From contig NC_054875.1 in assembly GCF_018320785.1 (NCBI RefSeq), forward strand, positions 2,857,001 through 2,921,000: DNA of 64,000 nucleotides, in the 5' to 3' direction. The stretch's first letter is position 1, and each line of letters opens with the position of its first letter. The notes below the pieces were generated by a model, which made no database searches, was not told the DNA's origin, and was given only the letters and a program-made list of their open reading frames with translations. Source of the DNA: Cheilinus undulatus (lineage: Eukaryota > Chordata > Actinopteri > Labriformes > Labridae). This document shows positions 35,701 through 47,474 of the stretch, one piece after another. Made by a program: the position numbers and the translations under genes.

Positions 35701-36368
35701 GTAGAGGTTCGGGGTCTCGTTACAACACTCGGCCCCGGGGTAAAGGGATCGTGGATCAGTGCTGTCGACCTGCCGGCTGTGAACTTCAACATCTGGAGCT
35801 GTACTGCGCTAAACCAAAGAGTCAGCCATCGACCACGGCATATCCATCAACGACAACAACAGCTTCACAAACCACCACAGAACCTGTCACGGTGAGTCTG
35901 GACTACATCAGCACACTTCCAAATAAAAGAAAGAATCAGCTCATTGGTGGACTGGGTGCAGATTTCATCGATCCTCTCAAAGACTAGACACAACAAAATG
36001 AACGTAAATGTGAGAAATGTGACTCGTAACCTGAAGTAAAACCACAATAAAGCTGATATCTGTGTTAAATCCAAGCTGGGCCAAGGTTAGCCACCCCGTT
36101 AGCCGCGCTCTCCGTCCTTGAGTCATCTCTGTATTCTGTCTTTGTCCTGCAGGCACAGCAGATGTTCCAGACCGTGTTTCAGAAGAGACTTCTGCAGAAC
36201 CTCGGGGCTCCCAACAGTCCAAAAAGAGACGCTTACAGAAAGAAATCAAAGCCTTCACTGAGAGGGAAGAATAAAGCTTCATCATGGCGCAGGAGGACGA
36301 ACACGACCAGCGTGACTCCTTCAGCCTCCAGGGGTCAGACTCAAAGAGTGGCGAGTTCTGGATCGTGA
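29747..36368 (+). CDS. igf3: Insulin-like growth factor 3 (teleost gonadal IGF) precursor
   Basis: Four coding exons: 29747-29782, 32537-32666, 35701-35891 and 36153-36368. Phases 0, 1 and 0 all carry through, giving 190 aa. Hydrophobic signal region about 12-31 (VWCVRLCLCFSTMCLSS). B domain: C36 x11 C48 in RLRCGSDLLSDLLFVCGDRG. C domain: Arg/Gly/Ser-rich, about 57-70. A domain: GIVDQCC from residue 71, with C76, C77, C82 and C91. Then D/E domains: Thr/Ser-rich AKPKSQPST and a basic C-terminus. Family knowledge: Igf3 is secreted, fish-specific, mainly gonadal, FSH-responsive, and signals through IGF1 receptors to promote germ-cell differentiation. Odd point: four residues (RPAG) separate C77 and C82 where insulin and IGF1 have three. 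B, A and D domains rule out relaxin-type peptides. Confidence 0.9.
31126..31323 (+). mobile_element. Solo left end of a CAGGGGTGTCAAACTC hAT
   Basis: Starts CAGGGGTGTCAAACTCAAGG but then differs from copies A-D, and no right end is found before copy C begins. It is either a truncated element or the left part of one into which copy C inserted. Confidence 0.45.
31324..32257 (+). mobile_element. hAT MITE, 'CAGGGGTGTCAAACTC' family, copy C
   Basis: Ends CAGGGGTGTCAAACTCATGG and GAGTTTGACACCCCTG. The flanks ctctaaag (31316-31323) and cactaaag (32258-32265) match at 7 of 8. Interior of 'ttttgacttttatctcatat' words, as in copy A. Confidence 0.82.
32395..32505 (+). mobile_element. tRNA-derived SINE relic, copy 3
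   Basis: 'cctgcatgtccttcc', 'ctctctccagtttctgtctc' and 'tttccactgtcc' followed by 'aataaagcccaaa' match the body and tail of the 23.5-kb SINE. The head is decayed. Confidence 0.5.
32667..35700. other. igf3 intron 2
   Basis: A-rich and AT-rich simple repeats at about 33565-33625 (aaaac words) and 34677-34832 (ataaataa words). The rest shows no exon or recognised element. Confidence 0.45.
34677..34832. repeat. AT-rich simple repeat (ataa/aaat words)
   Basis: About 150 bp made almost only of A and T with aataaataa and taaataaaa words. A 'gctgcattagctttaaataa' phrase flanks both sides, near 34658 and 34832. Confidence 0.8.
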
Positions 36369-38812
36369 CTTCAATTCTCCTGAAAGAGTGAATATTCAAA
36401 GACCTGGACGGGTCCCAAAGACAGACGGTTACAGCTGAAATACAAACTTAGAGATTCTCCTCCTCTACGTCTGCATCACAAATTTGAAGAGTTCCATGAT
36501 CGGATCCTGCCTCAGGATTGGCTGCTGTAGTGCTCGCCTTTGGTGCGTTTAAATGCACAGCTAAGGCTAACTACAGTTAAAGCTTGATTTAGCAGACTGG
36601 TTTATGTATGGATGGACGACTGCACAGCTCTGTTTACATCATAAACGCTCTACTCTTTATGTCTGGTACGGATCTCCAGCTCTCTCTGTGTTAACAGTTT
36701 GATTCTCCTGAACTGAGAGACGATGAGACGGGTTTAGAATGATGTTAATATTTGTTTTTTAATGCTGGCTTCACTAAGATGTTGTGTTGCTGGTCCCGTC
36801 TGCTGAAGATATTTTTTTTATTATATTTATCATTTACATCCTGTAAGGCCTTTAAAGATCAAAATAACTTATTCTGCAGCATTTCACGTGCATTTTTACA
36901 CTTTTTAGAGCACTTTCTAACTGAATAATAGTCTTTATCAGTTCACTCAGTACATTTACATGCACTGGACCGAGCTGTTATAGCTCCATTAGGATGCTGA
37001 ACTGGTAAATGCCCTTGTCCCAGTATAAATGTCCAAAAGGGAAATCCGTTTATTGATATGATTTAATGTTGCACTACTTGTGCAAAACAAAAGGCTTCAT
37101 CTGGTCTGATCTGAAGTATTGGTTCTTGTAAATTTACGACTTTCAAAATCAAAAATGTTGACTTTTTCTCGTAAAATTTTGACTTTTCAATCACAAAAAT
37201 GTTTTTTTTCTTCTTGTGTTTTTAAGACATCTTAAACTTAAATAATAGGATTTTCCCCCTCGTAAATTCAGGACTTTCTAAACTCAAAATCTTTAATTCA
37301 TTTCCTCATAAATTTGTGACTTTCAAAATCTCAAATTTTAATTTTTAAAATAAAATTGAGATTTTACAAACGTGAACATTTTAAATATTTTTCGTATTAA
37401 TTTATGACATCATAATCTCATAAGATTGTATTTTTTTCTCAGGAATTTCTGACCTTCTAGTTGAAAAAGAGGGATTTCTTTCCCCTCATAAGTTTCAGAC
37501 TTTCAAACTTCAAACTTCAATACTTTGATTTTTTTCATGTGGTAGTGACTTTTAAGCTTGAAATTTTTTTTTTTGTAAATTTGTGACTTTCTAAAAAGTG
37601 AAAAACAGGATTTTTTCACCTTATGAATTTAAAACTTAAAAAAAGTTTTCTCATAATTTTCTGATTCTTAAACTCTAAAAAATTTTTTTATAAAAATAAT
37701 ACTTCTGAAACATGACATTTTTGATAATTTTTCTTAATCTATTTTTGACTTCTCAAATTAATTAAATTATATATTTTTGCGTGTAAATTTATGACTATTC
37801 AAACTCTTAAAATAGTTGTCTGTTCTCATAAATTTGTGACTTTTAAAATTAATAGATTTATTAATTTATTTAATTTATTTCATCATAAATTTTCAACATT
37901 TCAAACTTATTAAATTGGACTTTTTCACATGAATTATTGACTTTTCAAACTCTTAAATTTTGACTTTTTAACAGTAAGTTTGTGACATATCAATCTTGTA
38001 AATTGAAAAATTTGGATGTTTTTTTGTAAGTTGAAAATATTCTAAACTGAAAATAGAACTTTTTTTCCTCATGAATTTAAGATTTTTCAAACTCAAACGT
38101 TCGGAGACTTTTCTTGTAGTTTTTTTCAATTTTTTACACCCCAAAAATAAAAACAACCTTTTACCTCAAAAACTTTGAGTCCCCCCGTATATTAGTATTT
38201 CAACATTGAAAAAAAATTCCCCATAATTGTTTGACTGTTTAAACTCAAAAATGTCAGTTTTCTGTCTTGAAAATTAACAAATCCTTTTAATTCTTAAACT
38301 TTTTTAGAGTGGGCCACTGACAAGAAAGACTGAAATTAAAAATGGTCCCTCTTTCTCTATCAGGCTTGGTAAAAAAGAAAACAAGAAAAAAAAAACCTGA
38401 CTTGCATAACAAATTCACAGTACAAGGCCATTTTGCCTCTTATTGAATTATTGAATTATTCACGGTGAATAGAAAATAAAGAATGGGAAAGGTTGATTTG
38501 TTGCTCTGACTTGAACTGTTAGAATGTAAACAGAAAAGTCTGAACAAATCTGTATTAGAGCATAAATGAGCCTTTAGTCCAGCTTAGAGAAACTCAGTCC
38601 ACTTTTATTCCCACTCATTACCTTGACTTTGTCCCCCTGCATGTAAACGTACTGAGTGTTATTGTGGAGAATGTACTGATTGAGTTTGTGCACTTTTTGC
38701 ACCGTCTGTTATGTCTGCTTCAGTTTTAATTACATTTTTCTGGAGATTGGTGTTTATTCCTTGTTTTTATGTATAAAATGTTCCATTAAAATGTTATTTA
38801 TTTCAAAATCAT
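36369..38812 (+). other. igf3 3' untranslated region and downstream sequence
   Basis: Follows the TGA at 36366-36368. From 37130 to 38320 it is a degenerate 'aaatttgtgacttttcaaactc' repeat like the interiors of hAT copies A-D. AATAAA lies at 38475-38480. An AU-rich end with ATTAAA at 38785-38790 and 'tgttatttatttc' nearby is the best poly(A) candidate. The extent of the UTR is inference. Confidence 0.4.
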
Positions 38813-39533
38813 GTTTATTAAATACTGAAACTTTTAAACATTGTGGCGTTTGTCTCGTCTTTTATTGAGCTTCTCAGCTAAAAGCGGCCTTTCTCTCTGC
38901 AGGGTGGTTATTTTGAGTTTGAGCCGTTATAAAAATATGACAATATTTAACACACAATGATCTTTTGTTTTGGCGTGCAGCCCCGGTATCATCCCAAACA
39001 GCTGACTCATTTTTCTTTGACATAACTACAGCTATCATCTCTTCTAAAGGTCTCTCAGAGCTCTGAAGGCCGTCTGAAATCTCTGTTGATCCTGATATTA
39101 GAATTAAACGCTTCTTCATGTTTAATCATCATAGTTTGGTGTGTTAAAGGTAACCTAAGTTCAGAGGAGTCTGAGAGGTTGTGTGGTGAGACTTGGAGCA
39201 TGCTAACTCAGCTGGAATGTACCAGAAGTGCCAACCAGGCCGCTCACAGCTGTGCGGATTTAGGACCGGATATTGGTGGGATTTTAGGAGACCGCAGGGC
39301 GGCGATGGCACACCTGATGCTTTCATGTGGATTAGAGGAGCTTTAAAAGAGCTAAATATGAGGCTGGCTGCACATGAGACGGTTTCAGGACGGATTCTAG
39401 GCCTGATTCAGCCAAACCCCAGGACCACACACCTCAAGGGGGTTTAACCATGAGGCAAGGGAGGCAATCACCTGGGACCGGGTCCTCTAAGAGACCTATA
39501 GATGAGCCATTATAGGCGTACATAACATTAAGG
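38813..39533. other. Intergenic, no feature recognised
   Basis: Between the likely igf3 transcript end and hAT copy D. Short frames only, no exon support, no repeat ends. Confidence 0.4.
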
Positions 39534-40429
39534 CAGGGGTGCCAAACTCAATCACAGCAGGGCTGGACTCTGAATTTAGGTCTAACCTGAGGGACTAACA
39601 GGGTCAATATTTAACCAAAAACTGTCAACCATGTTTTCACAGGTAATAAATTACAGGGGAAATAAAACAGTGATGATAAATGATTCAGATTTTTTTTAAA
39701 AAGTCAAAAAGATTAAATATCACAGGATTAATGCTACTGTGTGTCCATGTCAAATAAATACTGAATAAATAAATAAATGAATTAGTTTAAAGGCTCAACA
39801 TCTGAGATAAAAAGTCAACTTGACAAGTCCTAAAGGTCAAAATACAAAATTAAAAGTCAAAATGAGGTTTTAAAAGGCAAATATATGAGATAAAATACAA
39901 AAACAAAAATTTAAAAAGTCAAAATAGAGGATGAAATTCAAAATTGTGACTCTAAAGGGTCAAAATATGAGATAAGGTTCTCAATCAAGTGTTTAAAAAG
40001 TGAAAACACAAGATTAAGAGTCAAACTTAGGAGTTTAAAAGTTCAAGATTTTATTTAAAATGAAAATTTGTGAATCTTAAAGATCACAATATGAGAAAAA
40101 AGGTAAAAACAATGAATTTAAAAGATCAAAATATGAAATAAAAGTTCAAAATCCCAAGTTTCAGTCATAATTTTGAGATGCAAAATGAAAATATGAAATA
40201 AAAACACAAATTATTTCCTTTCCCCCATTCCTGCCTTTTTATCTAATATTTCTGCTCTCTACTTATTCAGGTTTTTATAACTTAACAAGGATTTTTTTTT
40301 AATCTTCAAGGTTAAATTTACATTTTTAAACCAGAGAAAATCTGCAGACCTCATAGCAGCAGGCTAGTTCTAATAAAGATGTGATCTTGTGGGCCGTATT
40401 TGGCCCCCGGGCCTTGAGTTTGACACCTG
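39534..40429 (-). mobile_element. hAT MITE, 'CAGGGGTGTCAAACTC' family, copy D
   Basis: Begins CAGGGGTGCCAAACTCAATC and ends GAGTTTGACACCTG. Flanks cattaagg and cattagag agree at 6 of 8 if the right border is placed two bases further on. Interior of 'aaaagtcaaaatgag.ttt' words. Same orientation as copy B. Confidence 0.75.
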
Positions 40430-40675
40430 AGCATTAGAGGGACACATCTCAGATAGGTTCAATGATTAAGACATATATCTTAAAAATAAATAACATGCCG
40501 GAAGTGAATAAAAAAGCATCGAGAGAGAGTCTGACTTTTCAGAAAAGTCCCCGGCCCCAAATCTTCCAGAAAGCCGAAATCCCCAGCTAGGTGGCTGTGA
40601 AGCAACAAATAACTGCACAAATATAAGTAGTTCAATAGTAAACTCCATCAAAATTGTAATTTCTGCTGAAATTGC

Positions 40676-41099
40676 GTGGGGATGCTAAGAACTGCTGAAA
40701 ATAGCCAAAAGGACAAAAATTGCTGAAAATAGCATAAAATAGCATAAAACAGCATAATACTAGCAGAAAATGGCATTCAATAGCACAAAAAGGGATAAAA
40801 ATAGCTGAAAATAGCCTAAAAATAGCAGATTTTGGCCTAAAAGTAGCTGAAAATTGCATTCAATGGGTGAAAAAGCATATATAGCTGAAAATAGCATGAA
40901 AATAGCTGTATTTCAAAGATCATGAAAGTTAGAAATGAGAAAAGTCATAGCAGTCGAATGACGAAGAAACTGATTTTTTTTTAAGTTAAACAGCGCTGAT
41001 ACGACAAAGTATGAAGGAGGAGATAGCCAGTGTGGAAGAAGAAAAGTAAACAAAATGGCCGACGCAAATATCAATAGTGTGGATGCTCAGCATCCCCAC
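40676..41099. mobile_element. Non-autonomous DNA element, GTGGGGATGCT ends, 'gctgaaaatagc' interior
   Basis: The left GTGGGGATGCTAAGAA and the right end read inversely (GTGGGGATGCTGAGCA) form terminal inverted repeats. The interior 40690-40920 is a near-tandem array of 'agctgaaaatagcataaaat' variants with a period of about 10-12. No target duplication could be settled. Confidence 0.6.
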
Positions 41100-42127
41100 T
41101 AATGAGGTTTTGAAATGACAGTTATCATATAATCTTAATCCATCTGTTTCAATGCATTATGGTCCCTTTAATTTAAACAGGCTTTTTTAAACCTGCTTGT
41201 AGCAGTAGTAATGTCTTTCTATTTGAACTGCCATTGACTTCTGCTGATGGCAGGGACCTGAGGAGACTTCATCACTATCCTTATACCTCTGTTTCAAGGA
41301 CAAGGAGGCTCTCTACAATGAGGAGAAAGGGAGAAAGACAGAAATGGGAGCAAGCTTTGGAGTTGGGAAAAATACTGGTGTTTAGAATAATCAGTCAGAT
41401 GAAGATCTAACATTTAGTGTCTCTTCTGCTCCCTTATGTTGTGTAATTGTCCTTTAATTGTGGATTAAATGACAGCCTTAATCCTGCTGCCTGTGCAGCG
41501 AGTCGTTCGCTTGGTATGATCTGTTTTAGATCTGGTTCAGATCTGGTTTATATCTGGTTCAGATCTGGTTTAGATCTGGTTCAGATCTGGTTGAAAGGTC
41601 TCTTCTCAGGCTCAAAGGCGTTTCTCACCTTTAGACTCCACAACAAAGTAACAGCTGTGGGCGGCGAGCTCGATAAGGCTGAAGAAGGAGCAATTTCTCC
41701 TTGTGGTGGCGGACGTCAGACTGTGATAGTGATTCCCTCCCGTGCCCTCCCCTGCAGAGCCGGAGCAACCCCCACCCCCACCCCCCATATCTGATTCTCA
41801 TGGCCATGAGCGAGCTGTTGTTGTCGGCCTGAAAGGTCAAACGTAACAATGTGAGCACAGTACAGCCCAAAATCATAATGGAGAAATACAGTTACTATTA
41901 TGTAGCGTCACAAACGCTGGTTTGACATGAGAAACGTAGACTTTCTGCAGCTCTCGACCTTTGCTGTGTTCTGTTTCACTTCTCTCCACAAAGTTTCAAC
42001 TAACACACCTTTCACTCAGACGTCAGGGTTTGACGTTTTTCATCTGTGTGACTAAAAGGCAGCTGCAGGCAGGGTCACTACTGCACAGAGACGATATTTA
42101 TGCAGGAAGGAAGTCTGTTAGACCACA
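41100..42127. other. Intergenic, with one short tandem repeat
   Basis: Nothing recognised apart from the 11-bp array at 41526-41591. Confidence 0.4.
41526..41591 (+). repeat. 11-bp tandem repeat, six copies
   Basis: Units alternate ttagatctggt and tcagatctggt. The third unit is ttatatctggt. The two-unit alternation suggests expansion as a 22-bp dimer. Confidence 0.85.
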
Positions 42128-42255
42128 TGGGCCGAACCTGGCACCACAGATGCATTTGTTTCACACATCCATCTGGTAAACTTCTCATAGACAGTGTTTG
42201 GAAAAAGGCAGAGCCTTTGGAAAAACAACTCGGAGGGTGACAGAGCTACATAAGA
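42128..42255 (+). mobile_element. Fragment of the helicase-motif repeat family
   Basis: 'gaacctggcaccacagatg', 'tttcacacatccatctggta', 'agacagtgtttgg' and 'ggcagagcctttgg' match, in opposite orientation, the right half of the copy at 55070-55378, and overlap the left end of the 44.7-kb copy. Confidence 0.5.
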
Positions 42256-42344
42256 GTATGAGGAGCAGACTGATGTGTGAAATAGTGACCTTTGACCTCT
42301 AAAATTGAATGAGTGATGGGTGTTTGTCAGTCAGATGGTGAGTC

Positions 42345-42500
42345 TGGGTTTGGAGGATGCTTGGTGAACATTTTCTGTCTGACTGTGGGGTTTAGTGGAG
42401 GGATAATGGTATGGGGCTGTTTTTCAGGGTCTGGGCTAGACCCCTTATCTCCTGTGAAGGTTAATCTTAATGCTTTAGCTGATCAAGACATTGTCAACCT
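42345..42500 (+). mobile_element. Tc1-like transposase fragment (central part)
   Basis: The frame reads FSGGIMVWGCFSGSGLDPLS then PVKVNLNALADQDIV. This matches the 'GGGSxMVWGCFSxxGxGPLxxVKGxLNAxxYxDIL' block between the first and second catalytic acidic residues of Tc1/mariner transposases. Only this block is recognisable. Neither flank has an obvious inverted repeat. Confidence 0.75.
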
Positions 42501-43107
42501 GTGTCATTGGTCCATCCAACATAATCAGCCAGTGGCTGATGTTTGCAGATACTGCTGCATCTGTGCATCCCTCAGCAGAGCTGTCACCTGCCTCTTTCTG
42601 CTTATTAAAGCTTTGATGGTAATTACTGCTAGGATTGTTAACACTTTTTACAATGCATTGTGGGATACAGAGGGTGCACAATCAAAAACCTCTGCAAACT
42701 GGAGTACTGTGCTCTAGAGGGTGAGCTTTAGGTCATGGCGTGTTTCTCATTTTCATCCTAATAGCTGCTGTTATGAGGCAGCGGCAGTAACTCTGTGTAC
42801 GTACACAAACTCGGCTGTTTTCACTGCTGCAGGCTGGCAGAGGAAACAGAGCTGAGCAGGTGTTTAGTAGTTACATGAGCGCTGGGTTTTCCCACTGAGT
42901 GAATGAAACATGAACACAGCAGATAAGGCCCCTCAGTCCAACGGGACAGAGCGAGAACGCCGTAGTCTGAGAGCGGGGAACGACGTGTGACATTAGATCA
43001 GGCTGACTTTTAGTCAGAATTATCTCTGAGTGAGTTTGACTTAAAGACTCACACAGAGGAAAAGAGACAGAGAGAATTACCTGAAATATTTTAGCTGTTT
43101 AAACTTT
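42501..43107. other. Intergenic, no feature recognised
   Basis: Open frames continue from the Tc1 relic but have lost family similarity. No exon or repeat end seen. Confidence 0.35.
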
Positions 43108-44084
43108 GGGCCTCAGTCACTAACCGGTCTGAAAAACAAATAAGATTCTGACATTTACTAAAGATTTATTCTCTCTGATTTGGTCTCAGCTGAAAACAAA
43201 ATCTAAGATGCTCCAGATCTCTCTGACCAACATTAAAGTGCTGATATCACAGGATAAAATGTTAAATTTAGCACCCAAACACACTGGATTAAAAATAAGA
43301 CAAAAAAGTAACATTTTAATTCTACTTTATTGCCTTTTTAATGATTGGAACACATATATTAGAATAATATGCACAAATATATATGATTTTATTATGTATA
43401 AGTAGTAATTTAACCATGCAGTGTTTGATCTTTGCTGCAGAATCTTAAAATATGAATATAAATCTATCAGGTGCAGGAGTTTAATCATAACACACTTCAT
43501 TAAAAACCGCCACACACAGGTGTGTGTGCATTAGCGGGTATGAAAGAGTTTAAATGATGTTACATCATTTAAAAGTCAGATTTTAGAATAAACACAGGTT
43601 TGATTCAAATCAGACTCACTTTTAACCCTAATTTAACTATTTTCTAATTCATCTGAATCCATTCCTCCATCCAGCACATATCTATTATCAACTACTGGTG
43701 CTATAAATAGATCTTAAATCTTCTTTTTTATTGTTATAATTTAAAGCAGCTCTACATCCACTTTACAACTAACAAAGTATTGTGATTGTTTGTGTAGATT
43801 ATTTCTACTTACTGACATCTTTCTACTCCTCTCTCTGTGTGCCTTCTGTGTTTGCACACTGCCCTGCAGACTCATGAGCATTAAAGAGGCGTTTCTCTAT
43901 GTTAAGTAGGATAAACTTACATCTGCTTCCATCATTCCGGTACCTGGAATTCAACAACTTCAGAGCACAAGAGAGAGCATTTCAGCCTTTTAGGAACGTG
44001 TTATGAATCTCACAGAGGTTTTGCAGAGGAACTTTGAGAACTAATTTAGGAAAAATCTGAGGAGGATGCTGGCGAATGAGGCCC
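43108..44084. mobile_element. Non-autonomous DNA element with GGGCCTCA ends
   Basis: Left GGGCCTCAGTCACTAACC and right GGCGAATGAGGCCC are inverted; the consensus 'GGGCCTCATTCACCAA' is a familiar fish MITE end. 977 bp, no coding frame. Target duplication not visible. Confidence 0.6.
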
Positions 44085-44093
44085 GTCAGTCTG

Positions 44094-44693
44094 AGGCCTG
44101 TCCACACTGAGACGAAAACAAAGTTTTCTGTAAACACGGGATCGTTTCAGGAAATGACCATTCAAGCACGGAATCACTGAAAATGCTGTAGTATATCTGC
44201 CAAGCCTGTGAGTGGCACTGTAACACTGCTACTGAAATGCACCAAAAAAGAGAAGAAGATACAGAAAACTGCCCCAAACTTTCTCCTGGTTTCCCTTCTG
44301 GTTGTTCTCCACTGTGGATTTAAGAACATCTGGTGTTTGCTGTTCTCGGTGGTAAAGGAGCATCAGATTCTGCTGTAAAAGCCATAACAAGCTCAGTAGC
44401 CTCTGCAGCACGAACACAACCCTGTATCCCGCCATTGCTGTTTGGCTCCATCCACGCCTGTGGCTTAATTATGACGCCCCGCACATATGCTATGTATGAC
44501 GAAATCGTTTCAAGAGAGATGGGGTTGGCTGTCCACACAGAGACGAAACGGTAAGCGTTTACAGATTTGTTCACTCTGTTTCAAAAAGTAGCATTTACAA
44601 CCTCCCAAAACGCCGCTTCTGTGTGGATAAAACGCCGACACGACAACAACTTTTGCGTATACTCCTGAATTTGTCTCTATGTGGACTGGGCTT
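44094..44693. mobile_element. Non-autonomous DNA element with 'gtccac.c.gagac' ends
   Basis: The left AGGCCTGTCCACACTGAGAC and the right end read inversely (AAGCCCAGTCCACATAGAGA) form imperfect inverted repeats. Internal 'aaagagaagaagatac' and 'acgccgacacgac' blocks. Begins 9 bp after the previous element ends. Confidence 0.6.
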
Positions 44694-44696
44694 AAC

Positions 44697-45215
44697 TAAA
44701 CCTTCCATAGACAGCGTTTGGGAAAGGGCAGTGCCTTTGAAAAAAAATCTCTGAGGGTGATTGGATGAACGTTCTGTCTGTCACATCTTTACGGGCCAAT
44801 CAGAGCAACAAAACACGTGACGTAGCAGCTACCGAGGAGTTAACTCCATAGAGAACTGCATAACATGAACCATGGCAACTGTAGACATGTCAGTACTTGA
44901 CTTTTGTCGTTTTTGAAAAGAAAACATCTCACTGCTGTTCTTTGTTCTTCTTTTAACAAAGAAAAGTCATCAAGTTCTGATGAAACTGGAGCTTTAGCAG
45001 CATCCACGCTAATCTCTTCCACCATATCTGCACCGGCCTCTTGTCGCTGCTTGCTTACGTCACGACTCCACCGAAACCGAAAGTACTGCCCCTCGTCACT
45101 GATTAATCCTGCCACTTTCTAAAACGGTTCAGACGGGAGCTTTGAAAGATGGATTCACCAGTGAGAAACACGGAAATGAGCGTATCCATCTGCTTTGCAA
45201 AGCTAGACTGGGCCT
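44697..45215 (-). mobile_element. Repeat family with helicase-like motif, copy 3 (fullest)
   Basis: The best preserved of four copies. On the minus strand it reads DDFSLLKEEQRTAVRCFLFK at about 44903-44965. This resembles the Q-motif region that precedes the Walker A loop in RecQ-type helicase proteins of fish repeat families ('LKxEQRxALxxFLxKKDVFxVLPTG'). The match stops before any ATP-binding loop. The upstream part contains 'ccaatcagagcaacaaaaca' and 'cgtgacgta'. Likely a non-autonomous derivative. Confidence 0.5.
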
Positions 45216-46903
45216 GAGTCCGTCATCAAATAAAGACAACAGAGAATTCATTCGAGGAGAAGTCTTGACCCTGAAATTCCACATAATCTGGCATAGTGGA
45301 GCAAATCCCTCCCCTTCTTGTCAGTCTGTGCAATTAAACGGCATAAACTCTTGTCCTTGTGATGCGCACTAAAAGCACCACTCCTCTCTACACTGCTCGA
45401 GAATCTATTTTCAGTTGAGCTTGCAGCCAAAACACGTCAATCCACGAAGAGCAGGTCGATCCAAACAGCTGGAAAACATGCAAAGTATCCGGTCAACTTC
45501 AACACGATGCACAGACTCCTGATTGTAAATCTCATCATTATATCAAACCTGCAGTCTGATACAGCAGGTGGCGATGTGTACATAGCTGGTTTGCAAATCT
45601 GCAAAGGAGAAGAAGGAAAAAGAAGCTATGATGGCAAACACTGGGGTCATGACCTCAGCTACGGTTGCATTCACACCTCATGCATAATATGCAAGAATCC
45701 ACCTCCCTCAGTGGGCCAGGACTCAGTGACTGAGTGTGGTATGATTGCATTCATGCTGTCTAAACAGAACCAGACTTTGGGCTCCAGGTCTGGGCCCCTG
45801 ATGTGAAAGACCCCAACATTACTGGAGTCAGGCAAAGAGACTCATGTTACATCTGGTAGATTCAGGCAAAGGAAGACAAGGAACATCTTCAGCCATCCTT
45901 ATCATGTTTGGTAAGTTGATGGCCATGCCTTCAGGCTGCTGCTGTGTAGATGAATTATTGTTGCAGCCAGAGTGGTTAGATGTGTTAGCATGGCTTTGTT
46001 TTTGACAGAAATATTATAGAAGCAGGTGGATCAGCTCAGGTATGAGGGATGAGAGCAATCATAAAGTCTGTGGACTTTTTCCACAACATTTAGACTTTTT
46101 CCTTGAAGATTAGGATGAAAATAAACATCTTCCTCCTCGTCTTTTTTTTTTCATGCCTGGCCCTCATACTCTTCCAGTTTCTGGTCCAGGTCGGCTCCAG
46201 CATGTTTTGGTGTTAGCAGCTGTTGTCTTGCAGGTAAACAGCTGCTGCTGATAGTGAAGCAGGAAAAAAGGGAGCGTTCAGATCCTGCAGCAGCCTTGAA
46301 GGAGAGATACAACACAGCCTCAGTGAAGCTGAGGGGCTGAGGAGGGCCCACCTGTGGAAATATCTCTGCTCATGTGCAAATCAACACAGAAAGAAAGGAG
46401 AGCATTTTCTGCAAAGCACAGCAGAAAATCTCTGAGAGTCTGATGTCAGAGTGTCTATGAATTTATGCATCAGTGTCATTTAACAGGTAAGACACTCGAT
46501 ACCTCATATCAGTGTTGTCTTTACCCCGTGCACATGGTGTGACCATTTTGAATTTCAATAAAACTGCAGGAGAATCAACATTTCTGATGCTTTTCTGCTG
46601 AGGCCTGTGAACCTGATTGACTGATGAGGGCTCAGGGTTAGGCAGGGTTGTCAGGTCTACGGTTTTCCCGCAGAATTGGGCTACTTTCAACGTACTGATG
46701 CGAGTTGTCCTCCTCCTTTACAGCATAAAGCTTGATGCACCCTAATATTCAGATTCATGCTACTGTGGATTAATTGCTCTGAACTAATTTCATTCATATG
46801 AGGGTTTCTTGCCATGCAATCCAATCCAGGGGGAATCTTTAGAGCTAAACTGTAGATCCACGAGGAGAGGGTTCCTGACTGAGCTGTGCAGAAATGTCTA
46901 AAC
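45216..46903. other. Intergenic; one copy of a 'ggtggcgat...gaagaagg' cassette
   Basis: At 45556-45620 'gcaggtggcgatgtgtac' is followed by 'ggagaagaagg', echoing the cassette at the 5' ends of two genes in this window. Nothing else recognised. Confidence 0.4.
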
Positions 46904-47474
46904 CAGTGGTTCCCAGCGTTTATTCCTCAGGGCCCCCCAACTCGCATTAAAGAAAGCTAAGCCCCCCTCGGACCCACTCGGAAAAAGTACACGTCATTTG
47001 ATATTGTTTTATTGACAAAATCCCAACATAACAGACCTATACAGACTTGCTCTGGACTAAAGATCTTTGTCCAAACTATCCATTATTACGACATTAGGGC
47101 CACTCTTGGAAAAAAGAAAGGCGAATTTCAAGAAAGAAAATCAGATTTAAAAAGTTAATTCATAGGAAAAATAAATTCTGATATTGTGATTTTTTTTTTC
47201 TTGTTAATTCCTGACTTTTGAAACTCTGAAATGTTGGAAATATAGGACTTTATATTCTCAAAAATCTGGATTTTTTTTTCCAAACTAATTTTGACCTTTT
47301 TGATTAGAAATCTACAGATTCTCCTCATATTTTAATCTTTTATGTTGGCCCCTGTATTCCATTGTGTATTAGGTTTGTAATCATGTTTTTAAATGAACAT
47401 CTAGCTTTGAAAATGTCAGAGCAGACAGGGTCCCCCCCCAGGGGTCCCCGGACCCCAGGTTGGGAACCTGGTTG
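46904..47474. mobile_element. hAT MITE (CAGGGGTTCCCAGCC family), copy 2
   Basis: Starts CAGTGGTTCCCAGCGT and ends in AGGTTGGGAACCTGGTTG. Flanks gtctaaac (46896-46903) and gtgtaaac (47475-47482) match at 7 of 8. Same interior as 12398-13094 ('agaaagctaagcccccct', 'cccaggttgggaacc'). Confidence 0.75.

Noticed and set aside
35865-36399. Minus-strand frames over igf3 exons 3 and 4
   Set aside because: Shadows of igf3 coding exons, whose phases and insulin-family cysteines fit the plus strand.
42313-42717. 134-codon frame as an intact gene
   Set aside because: Only about 45 residues match Tc1 transposase. The rest has drifted and the ends of an element are missing.
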